Positions 1 to 8,941 of a stretch of DNA of 64,000 nt are shown here, in pieces (within the stretch, counting starts at the first letter, position 1; every line of letters starts with the position of its first letter). The notes below the pieces were generated by a model. The model ran no database searches, had not been told where the DNA came from, and was given only the letters and a program-made list of their open reading frames with translations. The stretch is from Nocardia albiluteola (GTDB taxonomy: Bacteria; Actinomycetota; Actinomycetes; Mycobacteriales; Mycobacteriaceae). The stretch lies in contig NZ_JAHKNI010000003.1 in the NCBI RefSeq assembly GCF_018860155.1, positions 434,001 to 498,000 on the forward strand, written 5' to 3'. Position numbers and translations under genes: made by a program.

Positions 1-336
1 CGGGAGTTGGCCATCCTGCGCGTCGGGCACGCCTACGGATCCCGTTACGAACTGCACCACCACGAGCGTTTCGCGCGTGCGGTCGGACTGGGGGACACCG
101 CGATCGAGGCCGCGGGCACCGGCGTCACCTGCGGGCTGTCGGAGCGGGAGGTGGCCGTGATCCGTTGGACGGACCGGCTGCTCGCGGAACACACGCTCGA
201 CGGCGCCGACCGCGATCACGCCGTGGAGATGTTGTCGGTGACCGGGTTCGCCGATTTCGTTCTCACCGTCGGCTTCTACCAACTCGTCTGCAACTTCCTC
301 AACACCTTCGAGATCGACACTGCCGGAGAAGCCTAG
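1..336 (+). CDS. Carboxymuconolactone decarboxylase-like protein (3' part)
   Basis: The 5' end lies outside the window; the reading frame is open from base 1 and ends at TAG 334-336. The visible 111 residues begin RELAILRVGHAYGSRYELHHH, a segment typical of the carboxymuconolactone decarboxylase/AhpD-like fold, followed by a helical region. Family members act on lactone intermediates of aromatic catabolism or as peroxidase-like thiol proteins. The Cys pair of AhpD enzymes is not evident here, so the substrate is unknown. The last 17 bases (320-336, encoding AGEA and stop) recur exactly at the end of the oxygenase gene at 10752-10768, which marks this gene end as a recombination boundary. Confidence 0.75.
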   Translation, partial: RELAILRVGHAYGSRYELHHHERFARAVGLGDTAIEAAGTGVTCGLSEREVAVIRWTDRLLAEHTLDGADRDHAVEMLSVTGFADFVLTVGFYQLVCNFLNTFEIDTAGEA

Positions 337-346
337 CGCTGCTGCC
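320..346 (+). repeat. Left copy of 27-bp direct repeat bounding the polyketide block
   Basis: CTGCCGGAGAAGCCTAG (320-336) followed by CGCTGCTGCC (337-346). The same 17 bases occur at 10752-10768, and the following ten, with one change (CGTTGCTGCC), at 13474-13483, on the far side of an inserted mobile unit. Looser similarity continues to CGATGAT at 363-369 and 13491-13497. Confidence 0.8.
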
Positions 347-385
347 CGACGCCTGCCGGCCCCGATGATCGAATTGATCCAGCGG

Positions 386-1336
386 CTACCCGGCCCGTGA
401 TTCGCGGCCCACGAGCCGGACATCTGTGGACCGCCGCGGCTCGCGGTGCTCGTCCGTCTGCCCGGCGAGCACGTCCAGCAACCGTTCAGTGAATTCCCAT
501 GGCGCGCCGAACATTCCGCCGTGATCACCGGGGAACACCACGGGCCGCAGGCCCAGTCGCTCGGCGAGCAGTACCGCCGTCCGGTAGGCGAACTGGCCTT
601 CCGACGTGGTGCCGATCCCGATCACGACCCGCGCCGGTATGGCGCGCAGCGCGTCGAGATCCGGTGTGTATCCGGCGAGCGAGTGCCACATCGGGCCGAA
701 GAAGACCTCCAGGTTTGCCGAGCCGAAGAAGGCCTCGAAGTGCTCCCGCATCGCGGCGATCGCGACCGACGCCGCCGGGTCCGGATCGTCGGGGACGTTG
801 AAACCGGCGTCCGGCAGGAACTTTCGCACTGCCGCACTGATGCCGATGGTGTGCGCGGTCCGGTAGATGTCGGCGTTGTGCGCGCGCTGCGCCTCGGGGT
901 CGGGCAGCAGTTCGGTGATCGGCGGCTCGTGCACGATCAGTGTGTGCACCTGCTCGGGGTGCGTCGCCGCCAGTGCCAGGCCGGTGTTGGACCCTCCGCT
1001 GCTGGCGAACACGTACGCGGGCTCGCCGGTCAGCGCGCGTAACAGCCGGTGTGCGTCGTCGGCCTGCGTCTCGACCGTGATGTCCCGCCGCGGATCCTCG
1101 ACAGTGGACGCGGACAGGCCGCGCGGGTCGTAGGTGAGCACCGTGTAGTGCTCGGCGAGCACCGGCGCGATGTCGTCGTAGACCGACGTGCCCGCCGGCC
1201 CGCCCGGGATCAGCAGCAGTAGGGGGCCGCTGCCGCGCACGTGGTAGCTCAGGCGCGCTCCGGGTACGTCCAGGGTGTACCGGTCGTCGGGCTCCCGCGC
1301 CGCAACGCCACTCGATCTTCCCAGCATGTCAGCCAC
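386..1336 (-). CDS. Alpha/beta hydrolase
   Basis: A 316-residue alpha/beta hydrolase fold protein. The oxyanion-hole region is PGGPAG (about 44-49), the nucleophile elbow ASSGGS puts the likely catalytic serine at 113, and DHGG (about 271-274) supplies the histidine. The strand order and YDPRGLSAS segment fit esterase/epoxide-hydrolase-like members. There is no signal peptide, so it is cytoplasmic. The gene diverges from the polyketide synthase across a 250-bp intergenic region and lies inside the direct-repeat-bounded block, so a role in trimming, releasing or hydrolysing the product is possible. That is inference from position only; an unrelated detoxification esterase is equally possible. 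Confidence 0.8.
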   Translation of the reverse strand: MADMLGRSSGVAAREPDDRYTLDVPGARLSYHVRGSGPLLLLIPGGPAGTSVYDDIAPVLAEHYTVLTYDPRGLSASTVEDPRRDITVETQADDAHRLLRALTGEPAYVFASSGGSNTGLALAATHPEQVHTLIVHEPPITELLPDPEAQRAHNADIYRTAHTIGISAAVRKFLPDAGFNVPDDPDPAASVAIAAMREHFEAFFGSANLEVFFGPMWHSLAGYTPDLDALRAIPARVVIGIGTTSEGQFAYRTAVLLAERLGLRPVVFPGDHGGMFGAPWEFTERLLDVLAGQTDEHREPRRSTDVRLVGRESRAG

Positions 1337-1460
1337 TCCAGATCCTTCCTGCGGCTGGCGGATTCCCCGGACTGCGAACGTCTCTCGCGCCGCTCAGCCG
1401 AAATCCGCTAACCCCCAACATGATTGGCCGCTAAGCCTTGACCGGCCACCTCTGGGAAGA

Positions 1461-1518
1461 TATATTACATCAACACATGGTATGTGCCATGGAGTTATGG
1501 CCCATCGAGTTATGTAAT
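1461..1518. promoter_or_regulatory. AT-rich candidate control region of the polyketide operon
   Basis: A local AT-rich island in the divergent intergenic region contains nested repeats: ATTACAT (1464-1470) inverted as ATGTAAT (1512-1518); CACAT-GGT-ATGTG (1474-1486); and a direct repeat GAGTTATG (1492-1499 and 1507-1514). It lies 70-125 bp upstream of the synthase start and looks like a promoter/operator region. No cognate regulator is recognisable beside it. Confidence 0.45.
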
Positions 1519-1586
1519 CCGTCTGCCGAGTTGCCGGTCGGATGGACCGATGAGATTTTCTGCCGCCGATGTCGGAAGGGCTGAAT

Positions 1587-4500
1587 ATGCACGGATCGTT
1601 CACTGCTACCGAATCGAGCGCGGTGCCGATTGCTGTGGTCGGGATCGGCTGTCGACTGCCGGGGGATGCCGATAATCCGGTCGCTTTTTGGGAGTTGCTG
1701 CGTAGTGGCGGCAACACCACGTCCGACATTCCGGAGGATCGCTGGCGCTCTTATGCGGAGCTCGGCGCGCGGCACGCCTCGGTACTGCGGAGCACCGTGC
1801 GCCGGGGCAGTTTCCTGAGTGGGATCGACGGATTCGACGCGGACTTCTTCGGGGTGTCGCCGCGCGAGGCCGAGCTGATGGACCCGCAGCAGCGAATTCT
1901 GCTCGAGGTGGCCTGGGAGGCGTTGGAACACGCCGGTATTCCGCCACGTTCCCTCGCCGGCAGCGACACCAGCGTGTTCGTCGGTGCGTGTACCGACGAC
2001 TACCGCCGCCGGTTGCTGGAGGATGTGGTCCACATGGACGCCTGGACCGGCATCGGTGCGGCTCGGTGTGCGGTGGCCAACCGGATATCGCACGCGCTGG
2101 ACCTGCGTGGGCCGAGCCTCGCTGTCGACACGGCGTGCTCGGCGTCCCTGGTCGCACTGCATCTGGCGTGCCAGAGTCTGCGCTCGTCGGAAAGCGGTCT
2201 CGCGCTCGTGGCGGGGGTGAATCTGCTGCTCTCCCCGGGAGAAACCATCACCCTGGATCTCGCCGGCGCGCTCGCCTCCGACGGACGCTCCAAGGCGTTC
2301 GACGCCACTGCCGACGGCTATGGGCGCGGCGAAGGCTGCGGGGTGGTCGTGCTCAAATTGCTGGCCGACGCCCAGCGCGACGGCGACCGAGTGCTGGCGG
2401 TCGTCCGTGGTAGCGCGGTGAGCCAGGACGGATACACCAACGGCATCATGGCGCCCAACCGCGCCGCGCAGGAAGACGTGATGGCACTGGCGTGCCGGAA
2501 CGCCGGTGTCGATCCGCGGACCGTCGGGTTCGTCGAGGCGCACGGAACCGGAACTCTGCTGGGCGACCCGCAGGAGGCGGCCGCACTCAGCGCCGTGTAC
2601 GGCGTCGACCGTGCCGACGACGGCTGCTTCATCGGCTCGGTGAAGACCAACATCGGCCACCTGGAGGGGGCCGCGGGCGTGGCCAGCGTCATCAAGGCCG
2701 TGCTCGCCCTCTGGCATGCCGAAATCCCCGCCAGCCCATTGGTTTCCGTGCCGAACCCCGCAATTCCATGGCAGGACAACGGTTTACGGATTGCGACAGC
2801 ACACATGGCGTGGCCGGAGGCCGCGCAGCCGCGTCGGGCGAGCGTGTCCGGATTCGGTTACGGCGGCACCATCGCGCACATCGTCCTCGAACAGGCCCCG
2901 ACCGAGTCGTTGCCGCCGCGATCATCCGAGTCCCCGGGCCGCCGGATGTTCGTCCTGTCCGCCGCCTCCGAGGAGGCGTTGCGCCGTCGAGCCGACGATC
3001 TAGCGGGCTGGTTGTCGATGCGGCCGGGGGAGATCCCGCTCGACTCGCTCGCACACACCCTGGCGATTCGGCGATCCCACCTCGAGCATCGCGCGGCCGT
3101 AATCGCCTCGGGCGAGGCGGATTTGATCGAGAAGCTGGGCGCCCTCGCCAAGGACGAGCCGGTGGACGACGCGGCGACCGGCGTGCCTCTTCCGGGCCGC
3201 GACGACGGTCTGGTGTGGGTGTTTTCGGGACACGGCTCGCAGTGGGCCGGAATGGGCCGAGAGCTGCTGGCCACCGAGCCCGCCTTCGCGGCGGTGCTGG
3301 ACGAATTGGCGCCGGTGTTCGCCGAGGAGATCGGTTTCACACCGCGGGAGGCCCTGGCGAGCGGCGACCTCGATGACGTGAGCCGGATTCAAGCGATGAT
3401 CTTCGCGATGCAGGTCGGCCTGGCCGAGGTATTGCGAAGTTACGGGGTCACCCCGGCCGCGGTGATCGGGCATTCGGTCGGTGAGATCGCCGCCGCGGTG
3501 GCCGCAGGTGCGCTCGACCTGACGGCCGGAGCCCGGTTGAGTTGCCGTCGCTCCACGCTCTTGCGCCGGGAGGCGGGGTCGGGCTCGATGGCCATGGTCG
3601 GCCTGCCCTTCGCCGAGGTCGAGAGCCGTCTGACCGACCGCCCGGGGCTGTGCGCCGCGATCCACTCCTCGCCCACCTCCACTGTGGTCTCGGGTGACCC
3701 GGACGCGCTCGATGTCGTGCTGGAGGAGTGGCGGGCGCAGGGCGTGGTGATCCGGCGGGTGGCCTCGGACGTGGCGTTTCACAGCCCGCGGATGGACCCA
3801 CTTGCGGCCGAACTGGCCGAGGCGGTATCCGAGTTACGTCCCGCGTCGCCGCGAATACCGTTCTATACCACCGCATTACCCGATTCACGAAGCGTCCCGC
3901 TCTTCGACGGTGCGTACTGGGCCGCCAACCTGCGGAATCCGGTGCGACTTGTCGACGCGGTGACCGCGGCGGCCGGCGACGGGTACCGCGCGTTCCTGGA
4001 AATCTCGCCGCACCCGGTGGTGACGCATTCGATCAGTGAAACGTTGTCCGAGCTCGGGACCGAATGCGCTTTCGTCGATGGCACGCTGCGACGCGACCGG
4101 TCCGAACGGCAGCGACTGCTTTCCACCCTGGGCGCGCTGCACTGCCACGGTTTCCCGATCGACTGGTCCCGGTTGTATCCGACCGGCACCCTGATAGAGG
4201 CCCCGGTGAACCCGTGGCGACACCGGTCCCTGTGGTGGCGCCCGCAGCTCAGCGTCGGCACGGCCGCGCAGCACGACCCGGACAGCCGCACTCTGCTGGG
4301 CGCGGAGACGACCGTCGTGGGCAGTCCGATCCGGGTGTGGCAGAGCAGCCTCGACGACAGCACCCGCCCGTACCCCGGAAGCCACAGCATCAACGGTGTC
4401 GAGATCGTGCCCGCCGCGGTGTTTCTCAGCTCCTTCTTCGAGGCTGCCGCGCCGGACTCGCCCCCACCCGCACTGCGGGGGATCGCGATGCACAGCCCAC

Positions 4501-6752
4501 TGATGACCGCCGAGCACAGGCATATTCAGGTGGTGCTGGACGGAGACTCCGTCCGGTTGGCCTCCCGCGCCGAGAATGCCGACCCGCGGCATGGCTGGGT
4601 GACGCATGTCGAGGCGACGGCCGCAGCACCATCCGGTGAGCTGTCGAGCGGGCCGCTGCCTGCCGTCTCGCTGGAAAAGGTTCCGGTCACCATGGTGCAC
4701 GATCGGCTCAGTGCGGTCGGTGTCCCATCGACCGGTTTCGACTGGACGGTCGTGGAACTCCTGCGCGGCCGTGGTGCGTTGCGCGGCACGGTGACCTTCG
4801 AACGGGAAGATCTGTCCACCTGGGCGCCCCTGCTGGATGCGGTGATGAGCCTGGCGCCCGTCGCCTACCCGGGTGCGCCGGTGCTTCGCATGGTCGTCGA
4901 GGCGGACGAGATCGCCGTGCTGGGCGAGCCACCGAAGTCCGCCGTGATCGACATCGCGGTACGGGCGGACCGCCCGGATGCGGTGGACGTCACCGTCATC
5001 GGGCCCGATGACACGGTGTCGGCCAGGATCACCGGCCTGCGGTACGCGGTCATCGGCGCCGAGCACGCCGGCGTCTCCGACAAGCGGGCGCTCGTGCACG
5101 AACTCGTATGGCGCCCATGGGATCACGCGGATGGTTCGCGCTCGGACCGACCGCTGCTCCTCGTGGGCCGTCGAGACACGATGACCGACCACGTGATCGC
5201 GCGGGCGGACGCGGTGGGGCGGACCGCTCGTCTGGTCGCCGACCTCGACCAGGCGGGCGACCTCGCCGAAACGGACGTTCTGCTGATACTTCCGGTGGCG
5301 GCGACCTGGGATGCCGCCGAGGCACAGCTCAGTTCGCTCGTCGGTGCCACTCAGCGGCTGGCCGAGACCTCCTCGGCTCGGCTGTGGTGTCTCACCACCG
5401 GCGCCGTGCGGACGGGAGGAGTTGCCGAGCCCGAGTTCGCTCCGGCGGGTGCGGTGGCAGCCGGGTTCAGCCGGACGGTTACGGGCACGGGCCGGGGGTT
5501 GCGGGGAGGCTTGATCGACCTGGACGGACTCGCTGCCGCCGAGCCGTCGGGCACCGCGAGAATCGTGCTCGACCTGATCGGTTCGGCGCTCGACGAGGCC
5601 GTGGTCGCGGTGCGGCAGGGACAGCCGCACGTGCCCAGGGTGGCGGGCGTGGTTGCTCAGCCCGCCGACCCGCCCGCGCGGTGTCGTCCCGAGGCCACCT
5701 ACCTGGTCGTCGGCGGGCCGACTCCGCTCGGCCTGGCAGCGGCCGATCGACTGGTCGAGTTGGGCGCGAGGCGAATTCTGTTCGCGATGCCCGAGCAGTT
5801 CCCCGCGCGTGCGCAGTGGGAGTCCGCTGTCGATGAACGGGTGCGAAGCCAGGTCGACGGTGTGCGCGCACTGGAAGCCCGGGGTGTCACGGTCCGTGTC
5901 GTCGATCTGGACATCGCCGATCCGGCCCAGGTTGCCGAGCTCGCAGATCCTGACTGGTACGGGTTGCCGGCCATCCGTGGAATCGTCTGTGTCACAGCGC
6001 CCGCCGGCGAACCGCCGATCACCGACCGCGATGCGCAGGAGGTGCCGGCCTTGCGGTCGCGCGCCTACGGCCCGTGGTTGCTCCATGAGCTTTTCCCCGT
6101 TGAGACCCTGGACTTTCTCACCTTCTTCACGTCGGGTGAGCAAGCGCTCGGTGTGCCCGCGCTACCGGCGGACGGCGCCGCATGCGCCCTGGTCGACGCT
6201 CTCGCGGTGCACCGCGCCGGGCAGGGCGAGCGTGCGTTGAGCGTGGGCGTCCTGGCCGACCAGGAAATCGGCCCGGCTGACGCGGTAGCGGCCTGGGATG
6301 CTGCCGATGGACGAGGGCTCGGCGCCTGCCTGGTGTTCCGGAGCGCCAGTCCGGAATTGCTGGAACGCGGGCTGTCAGTGCTGACCGAACTTGTTGCCTT
6401 GCAAGAGGATCCGGCCGACTCCGCGGAAGAGGCGGACGAGCTGGCCACACTCGATCCGAAGGAGTTGCTGGACAAGCTCACCGCGGAGGTTCGGGCACAT
6501 ATCGCCAAGGAGATGCGGCTGGCCCCCGCCGACCTTTCTCCCACACGGTCGCTCGCGGAGCAGGGGCTGGATTCGATTCTGACCGTCATGGTGCGCCGGC
6601 GCTTGGAGAAGCGGTTCGAGTGCCGGCTTCCGGCCACGTTGCTCTGGCACACGCCGACCGTGGTCGCCATCGCGGAGCATGTGGCAGAGCTGTTGTCTTC
6701 GTCTGCGCGCGAGGCGAATCCGCGATCCGATGCGGTCGTGCCGGCCGTCTAG
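1587..6752 (+). CDS. Iterative type I polyketide synthase, 6-MSA/orsellinate type, KS-AT-DH(TH)-KR°-ACP
   Basis: A 1721-residue single-module synthase. ATG 1587 is preferred over ATG 1569 because GGAAGGG (1574-1580) is well spaced for it. Domains in order: ketosynthase about 14-440 with Cys184 in DTACSAS, His319 in EAHGTG and His358 in KTNIGH; acyltransferase about 540-850 with Ser630 in GHSVGE and a VAFH motif favouring malonyl-CoA; dehydratase/thioester-hydrolase-like domain about 890-1165 with the HxxxGxxxxP motif at His933; ketoreductase region about 1190-1570; ACP about 1630-1705 with Ser1663 in GLDS. There is no terminal thioesterase. The domain set matches bacterial 6-methylsalicylate/orsellinate synthases such as ChlB1 and PokM1. 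The ketoreductase lacks its catalytic Lys, Tyr and Asn (Arg1492, Asp1529, Cys1533) and an intact glycine motif, so I expect a tetraketide made without ketoreduction. First gene of a tight five-gene operon. Confidence 0.9.
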   Translation: MHGSFTATESSAVPIAVVGIGCRLPGDADNPVAFWELLRSGGNTTSDIPEDRWRSYAELGARHASVLRSTVRRGSFLSGIDGFDADFFGVSPREAELMDPQQRILLEVAWEALEHAGIPPRSLAGSDTSVFVGACTDDYRRRLLEDVVHMDAWTGIGAARCAVANRISHALDLRGPSLAVDTACSASLVALHLACQSLRSSESGLALVAGVNLLLSPGETITLDLAGALASDGRSKAFDATADGYGRGEGCGVVVLKLLADAQRDGDRVLAVVRGSAVSQDGYTNGIMAPNRAAQEDVMALACRNAGVDPRTVGFVEAHGTGTLLGDPQEAAALSAVYGVDRADDGCFIGSVKTNIGHLEGAAGVASVIKAVLALWHAEIPASPLVSVPNPAIPWQDNGLRIATAHMAWPEAAQPRRASVSGFGYGGTIAHIVLEQAPTESLPPRSSESPGRRMFVLSAASEEALRRRADDLAGWLSMRPGEIPLDSLAHTLAIRRSHLEHRAAVIASGEADLIEKLGALAKDEPVDDAATGVPLPGRDDGLVWVFSGHGSQWAGMGRELLATEPAFAAVLDELAPVFAEEIGFTPREALASGDLDDVSRIQAMIFAMQVGLAEVLRSYGVTPAAVIGHSVGEIAAAVAAGALDLTAGARLSCRRSTLLRREAGSGSMAMVGLPFAEVESRLTDRPGLCAAIHSSPTSTVVSGDPDALDVVLEEWRAQGVVIRRVASDVAFHSPRMDPLAAELAEAVSELRPASPRIPFYTTALPDSRSVPLFDGAYWAANLRNPVRLVDAVTAAAGDGYRAFLEISPHPVVTHSISETLSELGTECAFVDGTLRRDRSERQRLLSTLGALHCHGFPIDWSRLYPTGTLIEAPVNPWRHRSLWWRPQLSVGTAAQHDPDSRTLLGAETTVVGSPIRVWQSSLDDSTRPYPGSHSINGVEIVPAAVFLSSFFEAAAPDSPPPALRGIAMHSPLMTAEHRHIQVVLDGDSVRLASRAENADPRHGWVTHVEATAAAPSGELSSGPLPAVSLEKVPVTMVHDRLSAVGVPSTGFDWTVVELLRGRGALRGTVTFEREDLSTWAPLLDAVMSLAPVAYPGAPVLRMVVEADEIAVLGEPPKSAVIDIAVRADRPDAVDVTVIGPDDTVSARITGLRYAVIGAEHAGVSDKRALVHELVWRPWDHADGSRSDRPLLLVGRRDTMTDHVIARADAVGRTARLVADLDQAGDLAETDVLLILPVAATWDAAEAQLSSLVGATQRLAETSSARLWCLTTGAVRTGGVAEPEFAPAGAVAAGFSRTVTGTGRGLRGGLIDLDGLAAAEPSGTARIVLDLIGSALDEAVVAVRQGQPHVPRVAGVVAQPADPPARCRPEATYLVVGGPTPLGLAAADRLVELGARRILFAMPEQFPARAQWESAVDERVRSQVDGVRALEARGVTVRVVDLDIADPAQVAELADPDWYGLPAIRGIVCVTAPAGEPPITDRDAQEVPALRSRAYGPWLLHELFPVETLDFLTFFTSGEQALGVPALPADGAACALVDALAVHRAGQGERALSVGVLADQEIGPADAVAAWDAADGRGLGACLVFRSASPELLERGLSVLTELVALQEDPADSAEEADELATLDPKELLDKLTAEVRAHIAKEMRLAPADLSPTRSLAEQGLDSILTVMVRRRLEKRFECRLPATLLWHTPTVVAIAEHVAELLSSSAREANPRSDAVVPAV

Positions 6753-6785
6753 GTCCGGGACCCTTTCGAGAATTGGAGAATTGTT

Positions 6786-7811
6786 ATGCGAATCGCGGAC
6801 GTCTACATCGCGGGAGTCGGCTCGGTCGTTCCGCCCACCATGACGGTGGAACGCGCAGTCGCGGACGGCCTCTATCCCGCTGTGGAAGCCGAGGCGCACG
6901 GGTACCTGGGCGTGGCGATCGCGGGTGACCGCCCTGCGCCGGATATGGCACTGGAAGCGGCTCAGGCGGCTGTGAAGCGTGCCGACCTGGAGCCGACCGA
7001 ACTCGCCCTTCTGCTCTACACCAATACGTGGCACCAGGGGCCGGACGGCTGGCTGCCCCAGTCGTATCTGCGACGACATCTCGTCGGCGGCGCAGTGCCC
7101 GCTATGGCGGTCCATCAAGGGTGCGCCGGCATGTTCGACGCGCTCGAACTGGCCTGCTGCTACCTGCGCGCCGAGCCGGCACGGCACAGCGCCCTGCTGG
7201 TGGCAGCCGACAACTACGGCACGCCGCTGATCGACCGGTGGCGGATCAACCCGGGCGTGATCGCCGGAGATGCCGCCGTCGCCGTCGCACTGTCGACCGA
7301 ACGTGGTATCGCGCGGGTACTTTCGGTGTGCACGCTCGGTGTGCCCGAGGGCGAGGAGATACATCGCCGCGGGGAACCGATGTTCCCGCCCACCGTCACC
7401 CTCGGTCTCGCGCAGGACTTCACCGCGCGTTTGAGGTATACCCGCGCCAACGGGGCGGACGGTATCCATCCACTGACGCAGCTGCCGGTTCTCATGCGCG
7501 AATTGGTGGAGAAGGCGGTTTCGGAGGCCGGCATCGGGATCGAGGATCTGGCCAAGGTCGCCCATGAAGCCCACTCCGGTGAGGTGATCGAACATCGGAT
7601 CATGGCCTCGCTCGGCTTGGACATGGGGAAGTCGACATGGGACTTCGGCAGGCGCATCGGGCACTGCGGCGCCAGCGACCAGTTCCTGGCCCTCGAACAC
7701 CTGATCGCCAGCGGCGAGGTGGGGCCGGGAGATCATGTGCTGTTGCTCGCGCAGGCACCGGGAGTGGTGCTGTCGGCTGCGGTGGTCGAGGTGCTGACAT
7801 GCGAGTACTGA
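6786..7811 (+). CDS. KAS III-like acyltransferase (CerJ/DpsC/ChlB3 type)
   Basis: A 341-residue thiolase-fold protein of the FabH superfamily. The nucleophile is Cys113 (HQGCAGM). The FabH His-Gln-Ala-Asn motif reads HEAH (260-263), and the FabH Asn region reads GHCGASDQ (His293, Asp298). The GHxGAxD pattern characterises KAS III-like proteins that transfer acyl groups or choose unusual starters rather than condense with malonyl-ACP. In aromatic polyketide clusters the homologues next to 6-MSA/orsellinate synthases move the finished aryl acid from the synthase ACP to an acceptor. It follows the synthase by 33 bp with its own GGAG site, and its stop overlaps the glycosyltransferase start. The acceptor here is unknown. 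Confidence 0.85.
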   Translation: MRIADVYIAGVGSVVPPTMTVERAVADGLYPAVEAEAHGYLGVAIAGDRPAPDMALEAAQAAVKRADLEPTELALLLYTNTWHQGPDGWLPQSYLRRHLVGGAVPAMAVHQGCAGMFDALELACCYLRAEPARHSALLVAADNYGTPLIDRWRINPGVIAGDAAVAVALSTERGIARVLSVCTLGVPEGEEIHRRGEPMFPPTVTLGLAQDFTARLRYTRANGADGIHPLTQLPVLMRELVEKAVSEAGIGIEDLAKVAHEAHSGEVIEHRIMASLGLDMGKSTWDFGRRIGHCGASDQFLALEHLIASGEVGPGDHVLLLAQAPGVVLSAAVVEVLTCEY

Positions 7812-8941
7812 TCAGCACGTGGGGATGGCGCTCCCATTATTATCCGATGGTTCCCTTGGCGTGGGGCTTGCTGGCCGCCGGGCACGAGGTGCGGGTCGCG
7901 GGCCAGCCGAATCTGTTACCGGCCATCACCGGCTCCGGAGTGCCCGCGGTCGCCGTCGGCCCCGACCTCGATTTCGCAGAGTTGTTTTCCGCCAGCGCAA
8001 TCGGCGGCGACCACGCGGAAGGCAGTGAAGCGATCACTTCGGACGGCGTGGTCGCGCGCTACGCCGAGGAAGCGGTGAATGATCTCGTGGCATTCGGCCG
8101 GTTCTGGCGGCCGGACCTGGTGGTGCACGACCCGTTCAACCTGGCCGCGGCAGTGGCCGCGCAGGTATTGGCTGTCCCCGTGGTCAAGCACCTGTGGGGA
8201 GCCGACTTCACCGAAATGACTCCGGTCCAGGATGCGGTCGCGACCGGAGATCTGGTCCGGCGGTTCGGAATCGACCGGCTCCGCGAGGACTCGGACCTGG
8301 TGCTGGACCCGTGCCCGCCCGCGATGCAGCTGCCGCCGGGCCGCTCGCCACGCCGGCCCATCCGGTTCGTGCCCTACAACGGCGTCGCGGAACACCCACT
8401 GTGGCTACGGTATCCGCCTGCCCGGCCACGGGTGTGCGTCACGTGGGGAACCCTGATGTCCGAAGTAGATCGCGAGGACCTGTTTCTCGCGCCGGGGGTG
8501 GTCGAGGCGCTGGCCGAGCTGGACGTCGAGGTCGTGATCGCCGTTGATCCCCGGTCCCGTCCGCGATTCGGTTCGCTGCCGGATAACGCGCGGTTCGCGG
8601 ATGCGCTCGCGCTGCACGTGGTGCTGCCGAGCTGCCGGGCCGTCGTGCATCAAGGGGGCGCGGGAACGACCATGACCGCACTCGCCGCCGGGGTGCCCCA
8701 GTTGATCCTGCCGGCCGTGGTCGATCAGCGGTTCAACGCCACACGACTCGCCGCGGCCGGCGGGGGAGCGATCGCAGATCTCGAGACCGTCACCGCGCAA
8801 GTGCACGAACTGCTCACCGAACCGCGCTGGCAGGCCGCGGCCGAGAACCTGGCGGAACACAACACAACGCGTCCCAGCCCCGCGCAGGTCGCCGCCGAAC
8901 TGCCCGAGCTGCTGGCTTCTCTTGACGGAGCGAACCGATGA
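7799..8941 (+). CDS. Glycosyltransferase, GT-B fold, natural-product type
   Basis: A 380-residue protein whose ATG at 7799 lies inside the end of the preceding gene (13-bp overlap), indicating translational coupling. The N-terminal half opens with RVLISTWGWRSHYYPMVPLA, and His13 fits the catalytic-base position of macrolide/aromatic glycosyltransferases. The C-terminal nucleotide-sugar site carries HQGGAGT (284-290) and PAVVDQ (305-310), the usual sugar-donor motifs of this family. It probably attaches a sugar to the polyketide or its conjugate. No deoxysugar biosynthetic genes are nearby, so the donor must come from primary metabolism or another locus. Confidence 0.87.
   Translation: MRVLISTWGWRSHYYPMVPLAWGLLAAGHEVRVAGQPNLLPAITGSGVPAVAVGPDLDFAELFSASAIGGDHAEGSEAITSDGVVARYAEEAVNDLVAFGRFWRPDLVVHDPFNLAAAVAAQVLAVPVVKHLWGADFTEMTPVQDAVATGDLVRRFGIDRLREDSDLVLDPCPPAMQLPPGRSPRRPIRFVPYNGVAEHPLWLRYPPARPRVCVTWGTLMSEVDREDLFLAPGVVEALAELDVEVVIAVDPRSRPRFGSLPDNARFADALALHVVLPSCRAVVHQGGAGTTMTALAAGVPQLILPAVVDQRFNATRLAAAGGGAIADLETVTAQVHELLTEPRWQAAAENLAEHNTTRPSPAQVAAELPELLASLDGANR

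Noticed and set aside
3885..6143. 752-codon minus-strand frame inside the polyketide synthase
   Set aside because: An antisense shadow of a GC-rich gene with clear PKS domains on the plus strand; the translation is Arg/Gly-rich with no recognisable domain.
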